Shown here piece by piece: positions 36,656-49,102 of a DNA stretch of 64,000 nucleotides. How positions within the stretch are numbered: the stretch's first letter is position 1; each line of letters starts with the position of its first letter. A program made the translations under genes and the position numbers. The notes beneath the pieces were generated by a model. That model was given only the letters and a program-made list of their open reading frames with translations, ran no database searches and was not told where the DNA came from. Location of the stretch: NCBI RefSeq assembly GCF_910592395.1, contig NC_088319.1, forward strand, positions 374,001-438,000. The letters are read 5' to 3'. Source of the DNA: Lineus longissimus (Eukaryota; Nemertea; Pilidiophora; Heteronemertea; Lineidae).

Positions 36656-37445
36656 GTTGGGTAGATCTTCATCCGATTTTTCAACCTGTCATTCTTCATT
36701 CTTGTTGCGGCTCAAAACACTGAGCTCCAAACATCACAAGTTAAAGAGATAACTCTGAAATTCTGCCAGGTTTTTGGCATTCATGGGGCATACTCCAATC
36801 TCTGTCAAATGATCCGACAAATAAGAAAATCATTGATGTTGAAGTATGTGGTGTTGTTACGGCCAGGCCGCATTATCTTGGAGAGTTTCAGATGGCGTGT
36901 GGAATATCTGAGGGGTTGGTTTGGCATGCTCAAGTGTTCTTAATGGACCACATCTTGAAGAATGGATGGAGAGTTTCGAAAATCGACCTCAAAGTGATAA
37001 AATTAGAATTGATGGAATTTCTTCGCTCACCAAGAAATAACGTTTTTATCGAGCTTTCCTTCCTTGAGCTGATGCCACCTCGAAAATAACATCTTCCCTT
37101 TCTATCTGACAAATCGGATTATCTTGTCAAGAGGAATCTGCACCAAGTTCTTATTGTCGATAGTGGTAAATAACATCTCTGACTTGTCTCTCAATCCAAA
37201 TATTTGTTTCCAGTGAAGTAAACAGTACGGTTTTATCAAGAACATTCCTGGAGAAAATTAGCCCCTTGGGGAAAAAATACAATACAAATACAACTTAGCT
37301 CAGCTCAAGTAAGCGAGGCTCTGATCATCAGCATGGCTTTCCATTCTAACATAACCAAGACTTTGAGAGCTTACCAATGTGACTTTGTAGCAGTGCTTAT
37401 GGTGAACGCAATGTCAACCCAGTTTAACAACCCTGACTTTGAGAG

Positions 37446-37967
37446 CTATTCTAAAATACCTTGGTACCGTAAAGTCAACTTTTAAATGGAAAATGCATAA
37501 GCCTCGTTCTGAGAGCGGAGTGTTTTGGACACGCAACCAAGATGCTCTACCAAAGTTCCCTCGGGTTGCACTAAAATGTGGAACCATGCACACGTCACGT
37601 CAATGGAATTTCAGCTCACTTCAGAAGTTTGAGGCTCTCAAAACACTGCTTCAAACACAAATCAGTCAAGGAAGCATCAACCACCCTAAGTTTTTTAATG
37701 AGCACTACACATATTTGCCGAGAAAAACGCTCCAAATAGCCCATTTGCGCGGATTTTAGCATCACTTGAGCGAGCCGATGCGGACTTCCTATGCGCGCTG
37801 TACAACATGTACATGTCTCATTTTCTGTAACGTTGCCGTAACATAATGTAAACAATGGCGCTAACGGCGCTCCGGCCGGGCCGGCGATGGATGGAATTTG
37901 CCAAATTCGCACATATTCAAGTTATTTTCGTGGCCTATCTTTTTAAGTTTGAGGTATTTTAGAATAG
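37446..37967. mobile_element. 522-bp inverted-repeat element
   Basis: The perfect 16-bp ends are CTATTCTAAAATACCT (37446-37461) and AGGTATTTTAGAATAG (37952-37967). Inside is a CpG-rich patch (GGCGCTAACGGCGCTCCGGC near 37858) and overlapping open frames of about 100 codons on both strands with no recognised product. It abuts the foldback at 37968. Confidence 0.7.
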
Positions 37968-38135
37968 AAATTGAACCCTCGGCTTCGGACCTTGGTTGAG
38001 TTACCAAGACACTCTCGGGTGGAGCTAAAATTTCGTCCAAACCCTCGCCTGTCGGCTCGGGTTTGGACTGTATTTTAGCTCCACCCTCGAGTGTCTTGGT
38101 AACTCAACCAAGGTCCTCCGCCTCGGGTTCAATTC
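37968..38135. repeat. 168-bp foldback (near-perfect long hairpin)
   Basis: The left arm carries GGACCTTGGTTGAGTTACCA, AGACACTC and GGGTGGAGCTAAAAT. The right arm carries ATTTTAGCTCCACCC, GAGTGTCT and TGGTAACTCAACCAAGGTCC. The arms close on GTCCAAACCCTCGCC/GGCTCGGGTTTGGAC. Arms are about 75 bp with few mismatches and a loop of only a few bases. Confidence 0.88.
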
Positions 38136-39945
38136 CTTAAACCAATGGAATAACTTAGAAATGATGTACATGTGTATGACTATCAAGAGATATCAACACA
38201 CCAATATTCAGATTTCATCGATATTTCAACACTTGGTAGTATTCTGTGATCATTAATAAACATTTGTGGCGATGCATTTGATCAGTGTATCATCAACAAC
38301 ACATTCAGGGCTCGTAAGTGGTCCTTCCATTTTGGCTCAACGATATGGTGAGTTGATATTACAGGGCGAAGTCGATCATCCATTGTTGTGATCTTTTAGC
38401 ACATTCAACACATGTCATCTTTCAACATTCAGCAGATGTCAAGCTCTGTGTCTGCTGACTCCGTTGGGGTAATTTACAAAAAAGGTACAAGAATCGCAAA
38501 CACAAAAAATGTTGTACAAACTCTGGCTCTCCGGAAATACAAGCTTATACTGTTACACTTACTTTCCGTGAAACTAATCCCTTGACGATTGGGCAGCATC
38601 TTTTCTCAGCCAGTGAGATGTTGCTCTAATTGGACAAACACGAAAGCGTTGTTCGTCTGATCTGGTGAGATGGAGGTGGCATTAGGTGATGAGAAAGGTG
38701 AAACTAGTCGGCAGTGTCTGTCAGTTCAGCGATGGTGTTGATTGTGAGGGCAATGACACACAGTCAACAAATATTGACCCTTTTATAACACGTCTCTATC
38801 CATGACTTGAAATTGTAAACTCTCGAGGAAACTGGAGATATTAAGGACTCATTACTGTGCGGCAGGGTAACTATCTCATGTGAGCAAGTGGTCATACTAA
38901 AGATGATTCCATGAGCTCGGAGGTGTGGTCCCAACAAACATGTACGCACAAGGAGAGGAGAGCCTCGTGAGCAGATGGGTCAGCCAGCTCTCATAAATGA
39001 CATAATATCACGTGTAATGAGAGGTTTTTGCTGACCAGCTGTGTATCCATTTTGTCTTGCAAATGGAGTAGTCTTAACAAACATCGCTTGGGTGGAACTG
39101 TCATTTTGGTCTACACTTCAACTCCAATCTCGCAGCGTCTGGTAAGACAACCAAAACATATAAGGACACACGAGTTAATGGCCTGAATGAGAATGGTGCA
39201 ACTTACTTCACAATCACCCAATATTGTCCCAGTTCATCTCTCGACTCAATAGTAATATTTAAAATTGCAAGTTTTCAACAAGGAATTTAGACTAGTTGAA
39301 CCAAAAGCCTTATATTTGCAATCAGGAGCTGGAGGAAGAAGTGACTATGGAGATTCTGTATGCAAGTTTCCCCCTCATATACATTAGAAAGATTGCCAAG
39401 CTGAATGTGACAAGTGCTGATGAGTCTCCAACTGGCACAACTCAAGACATACAAGGACAAAGACACCTAATGTGCTGCATGGGTGATGACCATTCTAGTT
39501 CTCTTAAACGACATAATAACATGTTCTCTTCGCAGAACAAGTAGCTCTTGCAAGCCAGCTGCGTGCTGATTACTTCAATCCACCCAAATTGCCTTTTTGT
39601 GTCACCTGCTAATGTTCTTGCTGATGTTTCTTTTGAGCTCCGCCACTAGTTTTTTAGATGGATGGCATGACACAGCCAGCCTCCTCCTCATTCAAGAATA
39701 CTGGCTGTGCGTCTGTTGCACAGGTCAATAATCCTTGTGAAGATGTGAAAGAAGCAATGGGTCAAGATGGTGATCAAGAAAGGCGTAAACAATCTGAGTG
39801 ACCAGTGACCAGTGACATTATGTTGACCAATGGGGCATGAAATAAGATGATGGTTTAGTACATGTGCCTAATTACTTGTCGATTCTCTGCGGTCTTGACG
39901 AGAAAAAGTGCTGGTCAGTGGAGAAGCAAGCAGCTGTAAGAGCCA
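38136..39945. other. Intron sequence, nothing recognised
   Basis: No conserved coding or RNA feature was seen. Confidence 0.5.
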
Positions 39946-40330
39946 AGACCAGCGCCAAAAGTGGTGGCTAATGGGGCATTAACGCTGCCACAGGGACGAT
40001 GTATTTGGAGGTGAATTCAGGGATATAATCGATCTTTTTTACCTGTCTGTGAGAGAGCCAAGAGGAGAGGTGCTCTTCAGACTGCATTGGTCTGGCAGGG
40101 AATTAGGTAATGAACCATGCCAGCAATGTCTGCTGACAGATGCTGCCGAATAGGGCATTGACAGTGCCACAGAGACCAAAAAGTTGGGGGTGAATTCATG
40201 TTAATAATCAATCTCTATTTCACCTGTCTCTGGTGTGAGGACAGTGCCAAGAGGTGCTTAAAAATGCTTGGTTGTGACATGGAGCCATGCCAGCAATGTC
40301 TGCTGACAGATGCTATCTAATGGAGAAGTA
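39946..40330. repeat. Degenerate duplication of about 175-180 bp, 2+ copies
   Basis: CATGCCAGCAATGTCTGCTG occurs at about 40118 and 40285. GGGGCATTAACGCTGCCACA with GGTGAATTCAG (about 39970-40020) matches GGGCATTGACAGTGCCACAG with GGTGAATTCATG (about 40153-40200). Confidence 0.75.
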
Positions 40331-42010
40331 AAAATGGCACAGTAACCAGGTCATTGTAGAAGAGGGGCTTGAGCCATCTGAACCATCTGTAGCTATATAT
40401 GTCCCTGTCGCAGGCCCACAATTCTATTGGGAAACCATACTGATGCTGGTCTTAACTGATGGGAAGATACCAGCAAAATGCTTACTAAATATAATCTCAT
40501 TAACGAGGGGCTAATATTGATGATATTAGCTCAACAAGCTCGTACAATCAGTCGTCTTCCGCCCATTGTAGGGCATAACTTGCTCTAGTCATAGTGAAAA
40601 GGAAACAAAAGAACTAACATAAAACATTAGTAGAATATTTAATGAAATTCAACTCAACAAAATTAACAATAGGAGTTAACTTATTGTACATGCCAAATAT
40701 AAGTCTTGTATTTGTGTTTACAACTGTGTTCAGCAATCTATCAATCATTTATCATTATCATTACAAAATATTATAAACAAAACATAAGGACATGGAACAT
40801 GAACCGTTTCATTCTATGCCAAATAAATGTTTAGTTCTTTCAAGCCCTATGCCCAATGGGATCTGCCATGACTCATCACTCACTGAGCCTGACATTGAAG
40901 ACAAAACAGTGGATAAAGAAATGGATTGACATTTTAAACCAGGGAAAAGGCTGTATTTCTGATTTGCAGCTTGGCCATGGTAACTGAGATTGTGTCATCT
41001 TCCTGGAGAGAGAGAGACCAGTGAGTGCCTAACCTTAGATACGTTGCGCCTACACCTACCACACTCGCTGGTCCCCATCCTATCACTAAAGCCTACACTA
41101 ACGACAAGGCCTGGACGGCACTTTCTGCCTGTCAAAGTAATAATGCTATCATAACCCACAGGCCTGACCCATATCTATCCTAGCTATAATAAAGAACATG
41201 TACATTTACCTAAAAAGAAAATATCATTTTCAAAAATTGAAAAAACTATTTAAAAAAAGAATATAATAATCAAAGACTGAAATGAATAAAAAGAGACTAC
41301 GTACTCAGAAAATAAAGATTCTACTCTGGGCTCAGGAAGATGACACAATATTCAAATTTATCGGTGGCAAAATCACCAATACCAGTGCAGTGGAATACCA
41401 GCTTCCCCCCCCCTTGTCAAAGCGTTTAGGCTTTAAAACGTTTCATGCATTAATTCTAAAGGGTACAAAAATCATTGGTTCACAAAAGAACATGATTTAG
41501 GATGGTGACATTGTGGTTTAAAAGAAAAGCATAAATATTTGTCTGACAATTTGTTGCACACATTATACTACAGTTATTGACACAATCAAGAGTATCCAGG
41601 ATGTTGTCCAGCATCCAGTTGCTCCATCGGCATGAGAGCCAAATTACCGGCCAAGCCTTCAACTTTCCACTTGTTAAACCTTGAAATAAAACAGAATGAC
41701 ATAATCAAATTGTAACAAAACTGATCATTGGCAAGTTTTTAAGAACTTGCTAGAAATCCTCTATTGCATCCTTATTGTCTTCCTGTTATTGATGTTCTTA
41801 GATTATTCGGGGGCAAAGGAATGCATTGTACTTAGATCCAAATGTCTAAAAAACAAAGCCTTCAAAAATTTAGGTCTGGAATGAAATGGTTGTTGTCTGT
41901 AAAGGTACATTATATTGCATAGTCATTACTGAATCATTCCATTCCAAAGAAACTTAGATGGCCTGCACAATTTTGTGCCCAAGCTAATGAGAGGATTAAT
42001 ACACCTACAT
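40331..42010. other. Intron sequence, nothing recognised
   Basis: Very AT-rich in 40580-40800 and 41200-41300. No feature was seen. Confidence 0.5.
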
Positions 42011-42960
42011 TATATGTTGGCTCTCCACCTCTGGTGGGTCATTCATGGTCATCCCGAGTCCAATTCCAAGATCTGCAAATACCTGTTGTATACCATTAAG
42101 TCATCCCCAAGTCCATGAAAATCCAAGATCCGCTGTCCTTGTGTTCCTGTAGAATGCTTGAACCTTAAAAATATGAGAATCGGAAATGATGCATTTATAG
42201 CGACGCCTAGCAAGATATCTTAAATCATGCCGGTTGGCTCTCCACCTCTGGTGGGTCATTCATGGTCATCCCGAGTCTAATTCCAAGATCTGCAAGTGCA
42301 ACCTTCACCTGGCTTGTATACCTGTTGTATACCATTAAGTCATCCCCAAGTCCATGAAAATCCAAGATCCGCTGTCCTTGTCTTCCTGTAGAATGCTTGA
42401 ACCTTAAAAATATGAGAATCGGAAATGATGCATTTATAGCGACGCCTAGCAAGATATCTTAAATCATGCCGGTTGGCTCTCCACCTCTGGTGGGTCATTC
42501 ATGGTCATCCCGAGTCTAATTCCAAGATCTGCAAGTGCAACCTTCACCTGGCTTGTATACCTGTTGTATACCATTAAGTCATCCCCAAGTCCATGAACAT
42601 CCAAGATCCGCTGTCCTTGTGTTCCTGTAGAATGCTTGAACCTTAAAAATATGAGAATCGGAAATGATGCATTTATAGTGATGCCTAGCAAGATGTCTTA
42701 AATCATGCCAGTCGGCTCTCCACCTCTGGTGGGTCATTCATGGTCATCCCGAGTCCAATTCTAAGATCTGCAAGTGCAACCTTCACCTGGCTTGTGTACC
42801 TGTTGTATACCATAAAGTCATCCCCAAGTCCATGAACATCCAAGATCCGCTGTCCTTGTGTTCCTGTAGAATGCTTGAACCTTAAAAATATGAGAATCAG
42901 AAATGATGCAAGATATAAGCAGACATCCCCAAGTCCAGCAGACATCCCCAAGTCCAGCAG
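42011..42960. repeat. 239-bp tandem repeat, four copies (first internally deleted, last truncated)
   Basis: GGCTCTCCACCTCTGGTGGG recurs at about 42018, 42235, 42474 and 42713. The first copy lacks about 24 bp around the GTGCAACCTTCACCTGGCTT block. Each full copy has the same 75-codon minus-strand frame ending in a stop, with only a few residue changes. The period is not a multiple of three, and I see no splice or domain context for a protein. Confidence 0.92.
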
Positions 42961-42994
42961 ACATCCCCAAGTCCAGCAGACATCCCCAAGTCCA
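42919..42994. repeat. 19-bp tandem repeat, four copies
   Basis: GCAGACATCCCCAAGTCCA occurs four times in succession. It appears to be a local expansion of the CATCCCCAAGTCCA segment of the adjoining 239-bp unit. Confidence 0.95.
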
Positions 42995-43969
42995 GGACAA
43001 TTCCAAGATCTGCAACCTAACCTCCACTTGGCTAGTGTCAGCTGATTTGTAGTAGCAAATATTTCATCATGTGATACAGTCGGGGTTACATCATAATGTG
43101 CCAGGTGGATGCAGGTAGGAAGTTCATGCAAGGTAAAGGCAATTATAGTGCTTGGCAGGTCAGGAGAGTTAAGTTGGGAAGAGGGGCAGTGCAGTCGGTG
43201 CGGGCAGTTATGGTGGTGAGGGGGAATGATATAACCCTGACAGTACCAAACATGAAACAGTTGCAAAGATAAGAGAACAAAAAATGTCTCTTTAAAAAGT
43301 ATCTTTTCTGATTTCAAAGAAAGCATTTAATGCATGTTTCTGTGATGCACAGTGGTTGACACTTTGTAATGTGTGAATCTGTCTGCAAAAACCTGTGCTC
43401 TGGGTAAACTCCATGCTCAAAGATCTCACGTTGGGCTTGGCTGGTTTCCTTGAGTGTGCAAGTGGGGCCATCGGCATTTAACGATTCAATAGGCTCTGGA
43501 AATAAGCTGAAAGATGCAACATGATTACTTAAACAGGGCTAGAGCATAAACTGGTCTGATCAGTGAGATTGCAGCTAGTATCCAGTGCCAGACGTACCAC
43601 AGTCGACTCATTATCTGCTCCGTTAGAGAACTACTCCGACGTGATTTCCTGAAGCTGCTTTCTCACCTTCTCTTGAAACCGGCACAATTCTGCGCTCGTG
43701 AGGAAACTCAGGGCTCAGAGGTCTTACCTTGGTTGTCTTCTCTTTGTGGACTAGGTGGGCCATTCAGGGACAATTTGTTGAACTTCCGGCAAAGGTGCGG
43801 TCAAAGGTGCGGTCAAAGGTGTTACATCAAGTACCTGAAGTGATCCAAGTTAAGAGTCGAAAGAAAAAGATCACTAAGAAACTAAAACAGTTCTGGCATG
43901 CATCAGCCGAAAAGTTTAAGAAACTAATTTTTGATGTTTGGCTCAAAGACTGTTTATATGTGACAACAC

Positions 43970-44860
43970 GTCATGTGGGTCTTTGTAAGATTAGTTTTCT
44001 CTGCAACCCAAAATGGAATAATGAACATCTTCTCAACCTGCTTTCATTTATCAGTCAGTTTATTAGTTAGTTACCATTGTTATGCCTTAGAGGGGGCAGA
44101 ATGGTACTGTTTAGACAAAAATTCTCTCAGAAAGCCACAAGTTTCTCTTCAAAAACATCTCAGCAACACGTTCGACCCATGTAATCTGTCTGTTGATGAT
44201 TCGTAACATCATTTGAAATTGTATTTTACGTGGTATCATGCAAGAGAACAGGATAAGTCAACATCAAGTTCTTAATTAAGTTCTTAATTTCACTGTAACC
44301 TGACCACAAAAGCCTTACAGGATCGTACAAACTACATCCTCTGATGTGAGGAAACTTGTTCTGTGTCAGGATGTCATGTGGTGGACTAAAGAATAATCCA
44401 CTGTCGAGTCACTGTCCGCTCTGTTAGAGAACTACTCTGAACAGAAGAATAAATCTTGATGTCCTGTGTCAGATGGCAAAGGTTTAGAAACACTCTGGGT
44501 CTGGGTCTTTGCGAGATTAGTTTTCTCTGCAACCCGAAATGGAATGATGAACATCTCATGTTTAAACTGCTTTCATTTCACAGTTACTTGATTAGTTACC
44601 ATTGTAATGCCTTAGAGGGGGCAGAATGGTACTGTTTAGACAAGAGGTCTCTCCAGTAATCACAAGTATCTCTTCAAAAATATCTGAGCAACAATTTCAA
44701 CCCAGGTAATCTGTCATTTAGCTGACGAGTATAGGTTGGGAGACAAGGATTAAAATCTTGTGTTTGTAAGTTACCATTAGTATGCCTTAGAGGGGGCAGA
44801 ATGGTAATGCTTAGACAAGAAGTCACTCCAATAGCCAGAGATAAATTCTCTTCAGAAACA
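43970..44860. repeat. Direct duplication of about 215 bp, spaced 526 bp, plus a third partial copy
   Basis: Copy a (about 43975-44190) and copy b (about 44500-44715) share GATTAGTTTTCTCTGCAACC and GCCTTAGAGGGGGCAGAATG. A shorter copy c with the second block lies at about 44766-44855. Confidence 0.88.
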
Positions 44861-45627
44861 TCAATATCAATAAATTTAAAATATGCACGATAGAAAAATA
44901 AGACACTGTTTCTTTTACACACCTTAGTCCTATCATCAAATTATTAGGAACCATTGTCTGGTAATTTCAAAATCAGGAAAGAGATATTCCACGTGTAATT
45001 TGAACCTTACGTTATAGACTATACAATCAGTGCTAATGTCTATATTTACTTCAAACTTCTTGTAAAAACATTCATAAAATCATAGCAAAAGTTCTATATA
45101 GCTATAACCCCTAACCAAACTCCTCCTTGAACAAAGGTTTGGAAGTTGGGCGGATAAACTCTTTGAAGGAAGAGAAGAAGTTAACTTAACTTAACCCACT
45201 TGGAGCTGCTGATATCTAGGATCACATGCCTTTAGTTTATGAGCAACTGAAAAATACAAAGGAAAGTAATGATTAGAGAAGAAATAAGAATGTTCAGCTG
45301 TTGAAATGCAGTTTTCCTGTCAACTTCCAAGAATATGATGAACAAACCAACTTCAAATACTTACATTTCAAATTTGCAAAACAGAAAATAAGGCATACAG
45401 AATTTTACACATCAAGCCAGGCCCAAGACAAACCATGCACTGATTCAAAATGCACAGAGCAGTTAGAACTGGTTGAGTTAATGAGGTCATGTGACCCAAA
45501 CTGTTTTCACTCACCCTGCTATTGCGTAATCTACTCTAATCCCATGTCCATTGTCCCGGTGTCAAGCTACTATTTAATACTACTATTCAATTCTATTGCT
45601 CACAAATCCTTTTACTTTCTATGGAGA

Positions 45628-45660
45628 TATTGATTGATGATTGATGATTGATGATTGGAT
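45628..45660. repeat. GATT/GATGATT simple repeat
   Basis: A short low-complexity run of TTGATTGATGATTGATGATT. Confidence 0.9.
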
Positions 45661-45668
45661 TAGTTTTG

Positions 45669-45929
45669 TTAAAGGGACTCACCTTGGGCATGGGATTTCC
45701 CAAGGCAGGAAGATAGTACCCCTGATTGACACCATGCACCGCTTCTTGTTGTGTAACACTAATAATGATCTCTGATAATGATTTTTGCCATTGTTACACA
45801 GCAGTTTTGACATGGCCTGTGATTTTCATGTACATTTAGTTATCTTAAAATCATCCTGTCTGGAGAAGTCACTGTCCTGCTGGCAGAATGATAAACCAAC
45901 ATATCTCATACCCAAGTTGTCCCTTTAAG
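45669..45929. mobile_element. MITE family C, about 260 bp
   Basis: The left end TTAAAGGGACTCACCTTGGG with CATGGGAT is an imperfect inverted match to the right end ATCTCATACCCAAGTTGTCC with CTTTAA. It shares the TTAAAGGG terminus with family A but has a different interior. Confidence 0.65.
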
Positions 45930-48600
45930 GGAAAGTGTCTCTATATAACGCAAGGGCAGTGCTCTCACTATTTAGGACACTATTTTGAATATATTTAAAT
46001 TCATTCAATTCCATCTTAAAGCTCTGTATGGAACCCAATAATGGTGTTAAAAAAACTCAAAAAAAAAAAAATTTGATATCATTTTATCATCTCGTCTGTC
46101 CATTTGTCCGAAAGTGACATCTCCTCTTCAAAGATTTAATACACGAACTTGAAACTTTCACAACGCCCTAGGATTTAGATCAAATGCCGTCTTGATGATA
46201 GCTCCGTCTTTCTCATCTTGTGGCTATCAGTGAGCCAGACAAGTATGAACTACTGTCAGTGATGCTCGTATTTGATAGACATAATATACTACTTTAAATT
46301 CACCTCACAGAAGAACGAATGAAGTGGTTGAGGTTCTCGGGTACCTCGCTTTTATGAATTGTGCCCGTCGTTTGATCTGCTTCTACAGTTATCATTCACC
46401 TACCAAGTTCTCCAAATTATTGTCCATCAAAATTGAAGATTTGATAGAATGAACAGGTGCATCATTTCACTCCTTTCTGAAATATCCAGAAGTGGTCTTA
46501 GATCGGTGATATTGTGTAGATATCTCCAAGAGGCTGCTGTGGTGGTACCCTATTATGTGATTTAATAGCTAAACGCACAATCACGACTCGCAATACTTAG
46601 AGCCCATCAGGAGATTGTGGTGGCTTTGCTAACATTTATTTCTCGTAATGTGGTAGATAACATCTATTAGTAAACGCCTGAATAAGACATAGTGATGGTT
46701 TCACGTTACTGGGAGGTGACGGAGAAAGAGACTTTTGCCATATAAACGTCATTTCAGTGAGTGGTTTGAAAGAAGGGGAACTTGTGATGTATCTACATAT
46801 GGTGAAATAATGACATCGTGATATAGCTAGCTACCAGTGTGTAACTACCTAACACCTCAACCAATCACCTCATTAAAGCCAGTCTGTCTCAATTTGATGA
46901 CTATTACCCCCCATCTCACGCTAGTCTAACTCGTTTCATTGCAATGGATAGTATGACGTGACGCTCTCTGTGTCTCCAGGATACCAACTTAATGTTGAAA
47001 TTGTCTTTTTATGGATCAGAATTTCAATAATGCACCTGTTTCTTCGAGAGAGTTTACCATCTTATACTCAATTTCACGAAAGAATGGTAGAGCATGCAAA
47101 AAACAGGCCTTAAACGGCTGAGAAAATTAGTCAGTATTTTACATCAAGTGGGGCATTTTTGGTCATGTTTTGTCCTTTTGTGTGAAATCACCAAAAATCA
47201 GTGTGCGACTATTTCGTGAAATTGAGAAGTTTTGCCGATGATCTGATGGCTTCCTGACACGACCTGGGTATGTTCCCGATGGCTGTCGGGAACGTTGTCG
47301 ACAGCATATTGTGAACAGATCTTAACCCAGTTGTTCAAAACGTCGCTAATTTGACTTGGCGTTAAGTCTAAGGGCTAAGCTGAAGGAGATAACGTCAAGT
47401 TAAAGCCAGCGTTAGGGTCCAAATTAAATTTGAATAACCCGACCGAGGAGCTTGTAGGGAACAAATGATGCAACATTCATATGCTTCCTCACCTCCTCCG
47501 AATAACTTGCCAAGCCAAACATTACCACAAAACCAACAATATAGCCGTACAATTTCCACGCAAGCGATTTTCGATTGGCCAGGCCATTACTTCCTGATCC
47601 CACTGCCGCCTCGGCAAATCTTTCCTGATCCCTCCTGATCTGCCATTTTAGCATGGAAATTACCCGCCATTTTATCGATAAGCGATTCGTATCGTCGGCA
47701 ATAATCATCAGTATCAGTGACATATGATTGGTGGATGAGTTTTGTGGTTGTTCCGTTGATGAGACGTAAATAACGACAGCTCAGTTTGTCGGTTGTTACC
47801 TTTATTGGTGACACTAGCTGGGCGTTTGGACGCTTTGTTTCATCACTTTGATAATGGAGGCTGTGAACGTTATTGTGAGAGGGATTTCGTATCCAGCCAA
47901 GGTTATTATAGACTGACAACATCACCCAGCAAACAAGAAGAATCAACGACGATCTGTCATCTATGAACAGAGCACTGCTCAAAATAGGCTTAGGAGAATC
48001 AGCTCATTGTGATTGTAGAATATCTCTCGGAGTACCATGATTAGGAAATCTCCAAACGTTGAAAATATCTTTGAAGTTGACCGTGATTTTTGGTTTGAAA
48101 CGCAAGGGCTGAATACTCGACTAGTCGGTGTGTAGGATAGCTGATCCAGTGCTATCAAGAGCTGAGGGGTACAGGTAGCACTGAGTTTGCTAATATACCA
48201 CAATAGAGGAGAATTCATTTTCAGATGTTTACTAAAAGCAACCCTTGGCCATGCTCTTAATGCCTTTGTCATCTTGCATGACATTTTTCTCATTTTTAAC
48301 ATTAACTTGATATGGCTGCATTCAATTCTTTATGCACACATTAATTTAGTTCTGTTTGTCGTTATCTTTTGCTTCATTCTGCCTTACTTATGTTCAAAGG
48401 AAAAAGAGATGAAAATCAAGCAATGAGCAATTCCATTTTGTGGACTTATGCTTTGCAAAAACTCTGACCACCACTACGAAACGTGTGGGGTCAGTGCGTT
48501 AGAAATGCCAGACTTGTTTTCATTTTCTCTTTCAAATTCTTTTGCAGTTTTAGGTTTCTTGTTTCTTTCTTTCTTATTATTTATTTATTTTGTTTGTTTG
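45930..48600. other. 3' part of intron 1, no certain gene
   Basis: AT-rich sequence ending in a T-rich tract before the exon at 48613. Minus-strand frames at 47424-47723 and 47587-47982 each include a hydrophobic stretch, but match no family I recognise. They are discussed as a finding only. Confidence 0.5.
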
Positions 48601-48612
48601 TTACTACTCCAG

Positions 48613-48657
48613 GCGTTGTTCCTGTTAGGAAGGTCATTTATGCCAAACCCCAGGACG
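48613..48657 (+). CDS. AGRN: Agrin linker micro-exon 1 (45 nt)
   Basis: The acceptor TTACTACTCCAG follows a T-rich tract; the donor is GTAAGT at 48658. The 45 nt are phase 1 at both ends and encode (S/G)VVPVRKVIYAKPQD plus one base. The first residue becomes Ser after the NtA exon and Gly after the TM-type exon. The segment is a short basic linker with no cysteines, placed where known agrins have a flexible stretch between the N-terminal region and the first follistatin-like module. Because it is symmetrical it can be included or skipped without frame change. No homology is visible at this length, so the call rests on splice sites, phase and position. Confidence 0.55.
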
Positions 48658-48942
48658 GTAAGTGATTTGCCCAAGTCTTGCCGGCGAATATATGCAATGC
48701 TTTAGAGGCCGAGGCACCCCAACAAGGATTGACGAGGACCGCTGTAGATATGATGCATCTCCCCAAGGTGGAAGCAGTGACAAGCAATGCTTTCGACCAG
48801 AGGCACCCCACATGCTAGTTGCACCTTGGAGATTTCATAAATTTTATAAAAGTTTTGTAGAAATATAGTTGAGATTCCTGAAAATGGCCAACCTGCTTGA
48901 AAATCCTGATCAATATGTCCAAAACAACACCGAAATAAACTC

Positions 48943-49102
48943 TACAGTGGAGCCCCGGTCGGCGACCACCCCAGTAATGCGACCACCCAGCTATGACGAC
49001 CAAGAATCACCGGTCCCAAATGGTTTCCTCCCTAACTACCATACAAGGCACCCGGTAACATGACCACTGGATTGGGTGGTCCCAATGACCAAATTCACCC
49101 CT
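48943..49102 (+). mobile_element. Family B interspersed element, copy 2
   Basis: It begins TACAGTGGAGCCCCGGTCGG and ends GGTCCCAATGACCAAATTCA followed by CCCCTC. It is the reverse complement of 58301-58469 over most of its length, sharing GCTATGACGACCAAGAATC and CCGGTAACATGACCACTGGA. Confidence 0.72.

Larger units (their letters stand above)
2868..48612 (+). other. Agrin intron 1 (45.7 kb), host of the TM-type alternative first exon and most repeats
   Basis: It begins with donor GTAAGT at 2868 and ends with acceptor TTACTACTCCAG at 48601-48612, if the NtA exon splices directly to the 45-nt linker exon. It contains the candidate TM first exon (29877-30117) and the minisatellites and inverted-repeat elements listed separately. 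I recognise no other conserved coding sequence inside it. Open frames on either strand are short, lack known motifs, or follow tandem repeats. Confidence 0.7.

Noticed and set aside
37439-37912. Overlapping plus and minus frames of about 100 codons as a possible nested gene
   Set aside because: They lie within a short inverted-repeat element and show no transposase or other motif.
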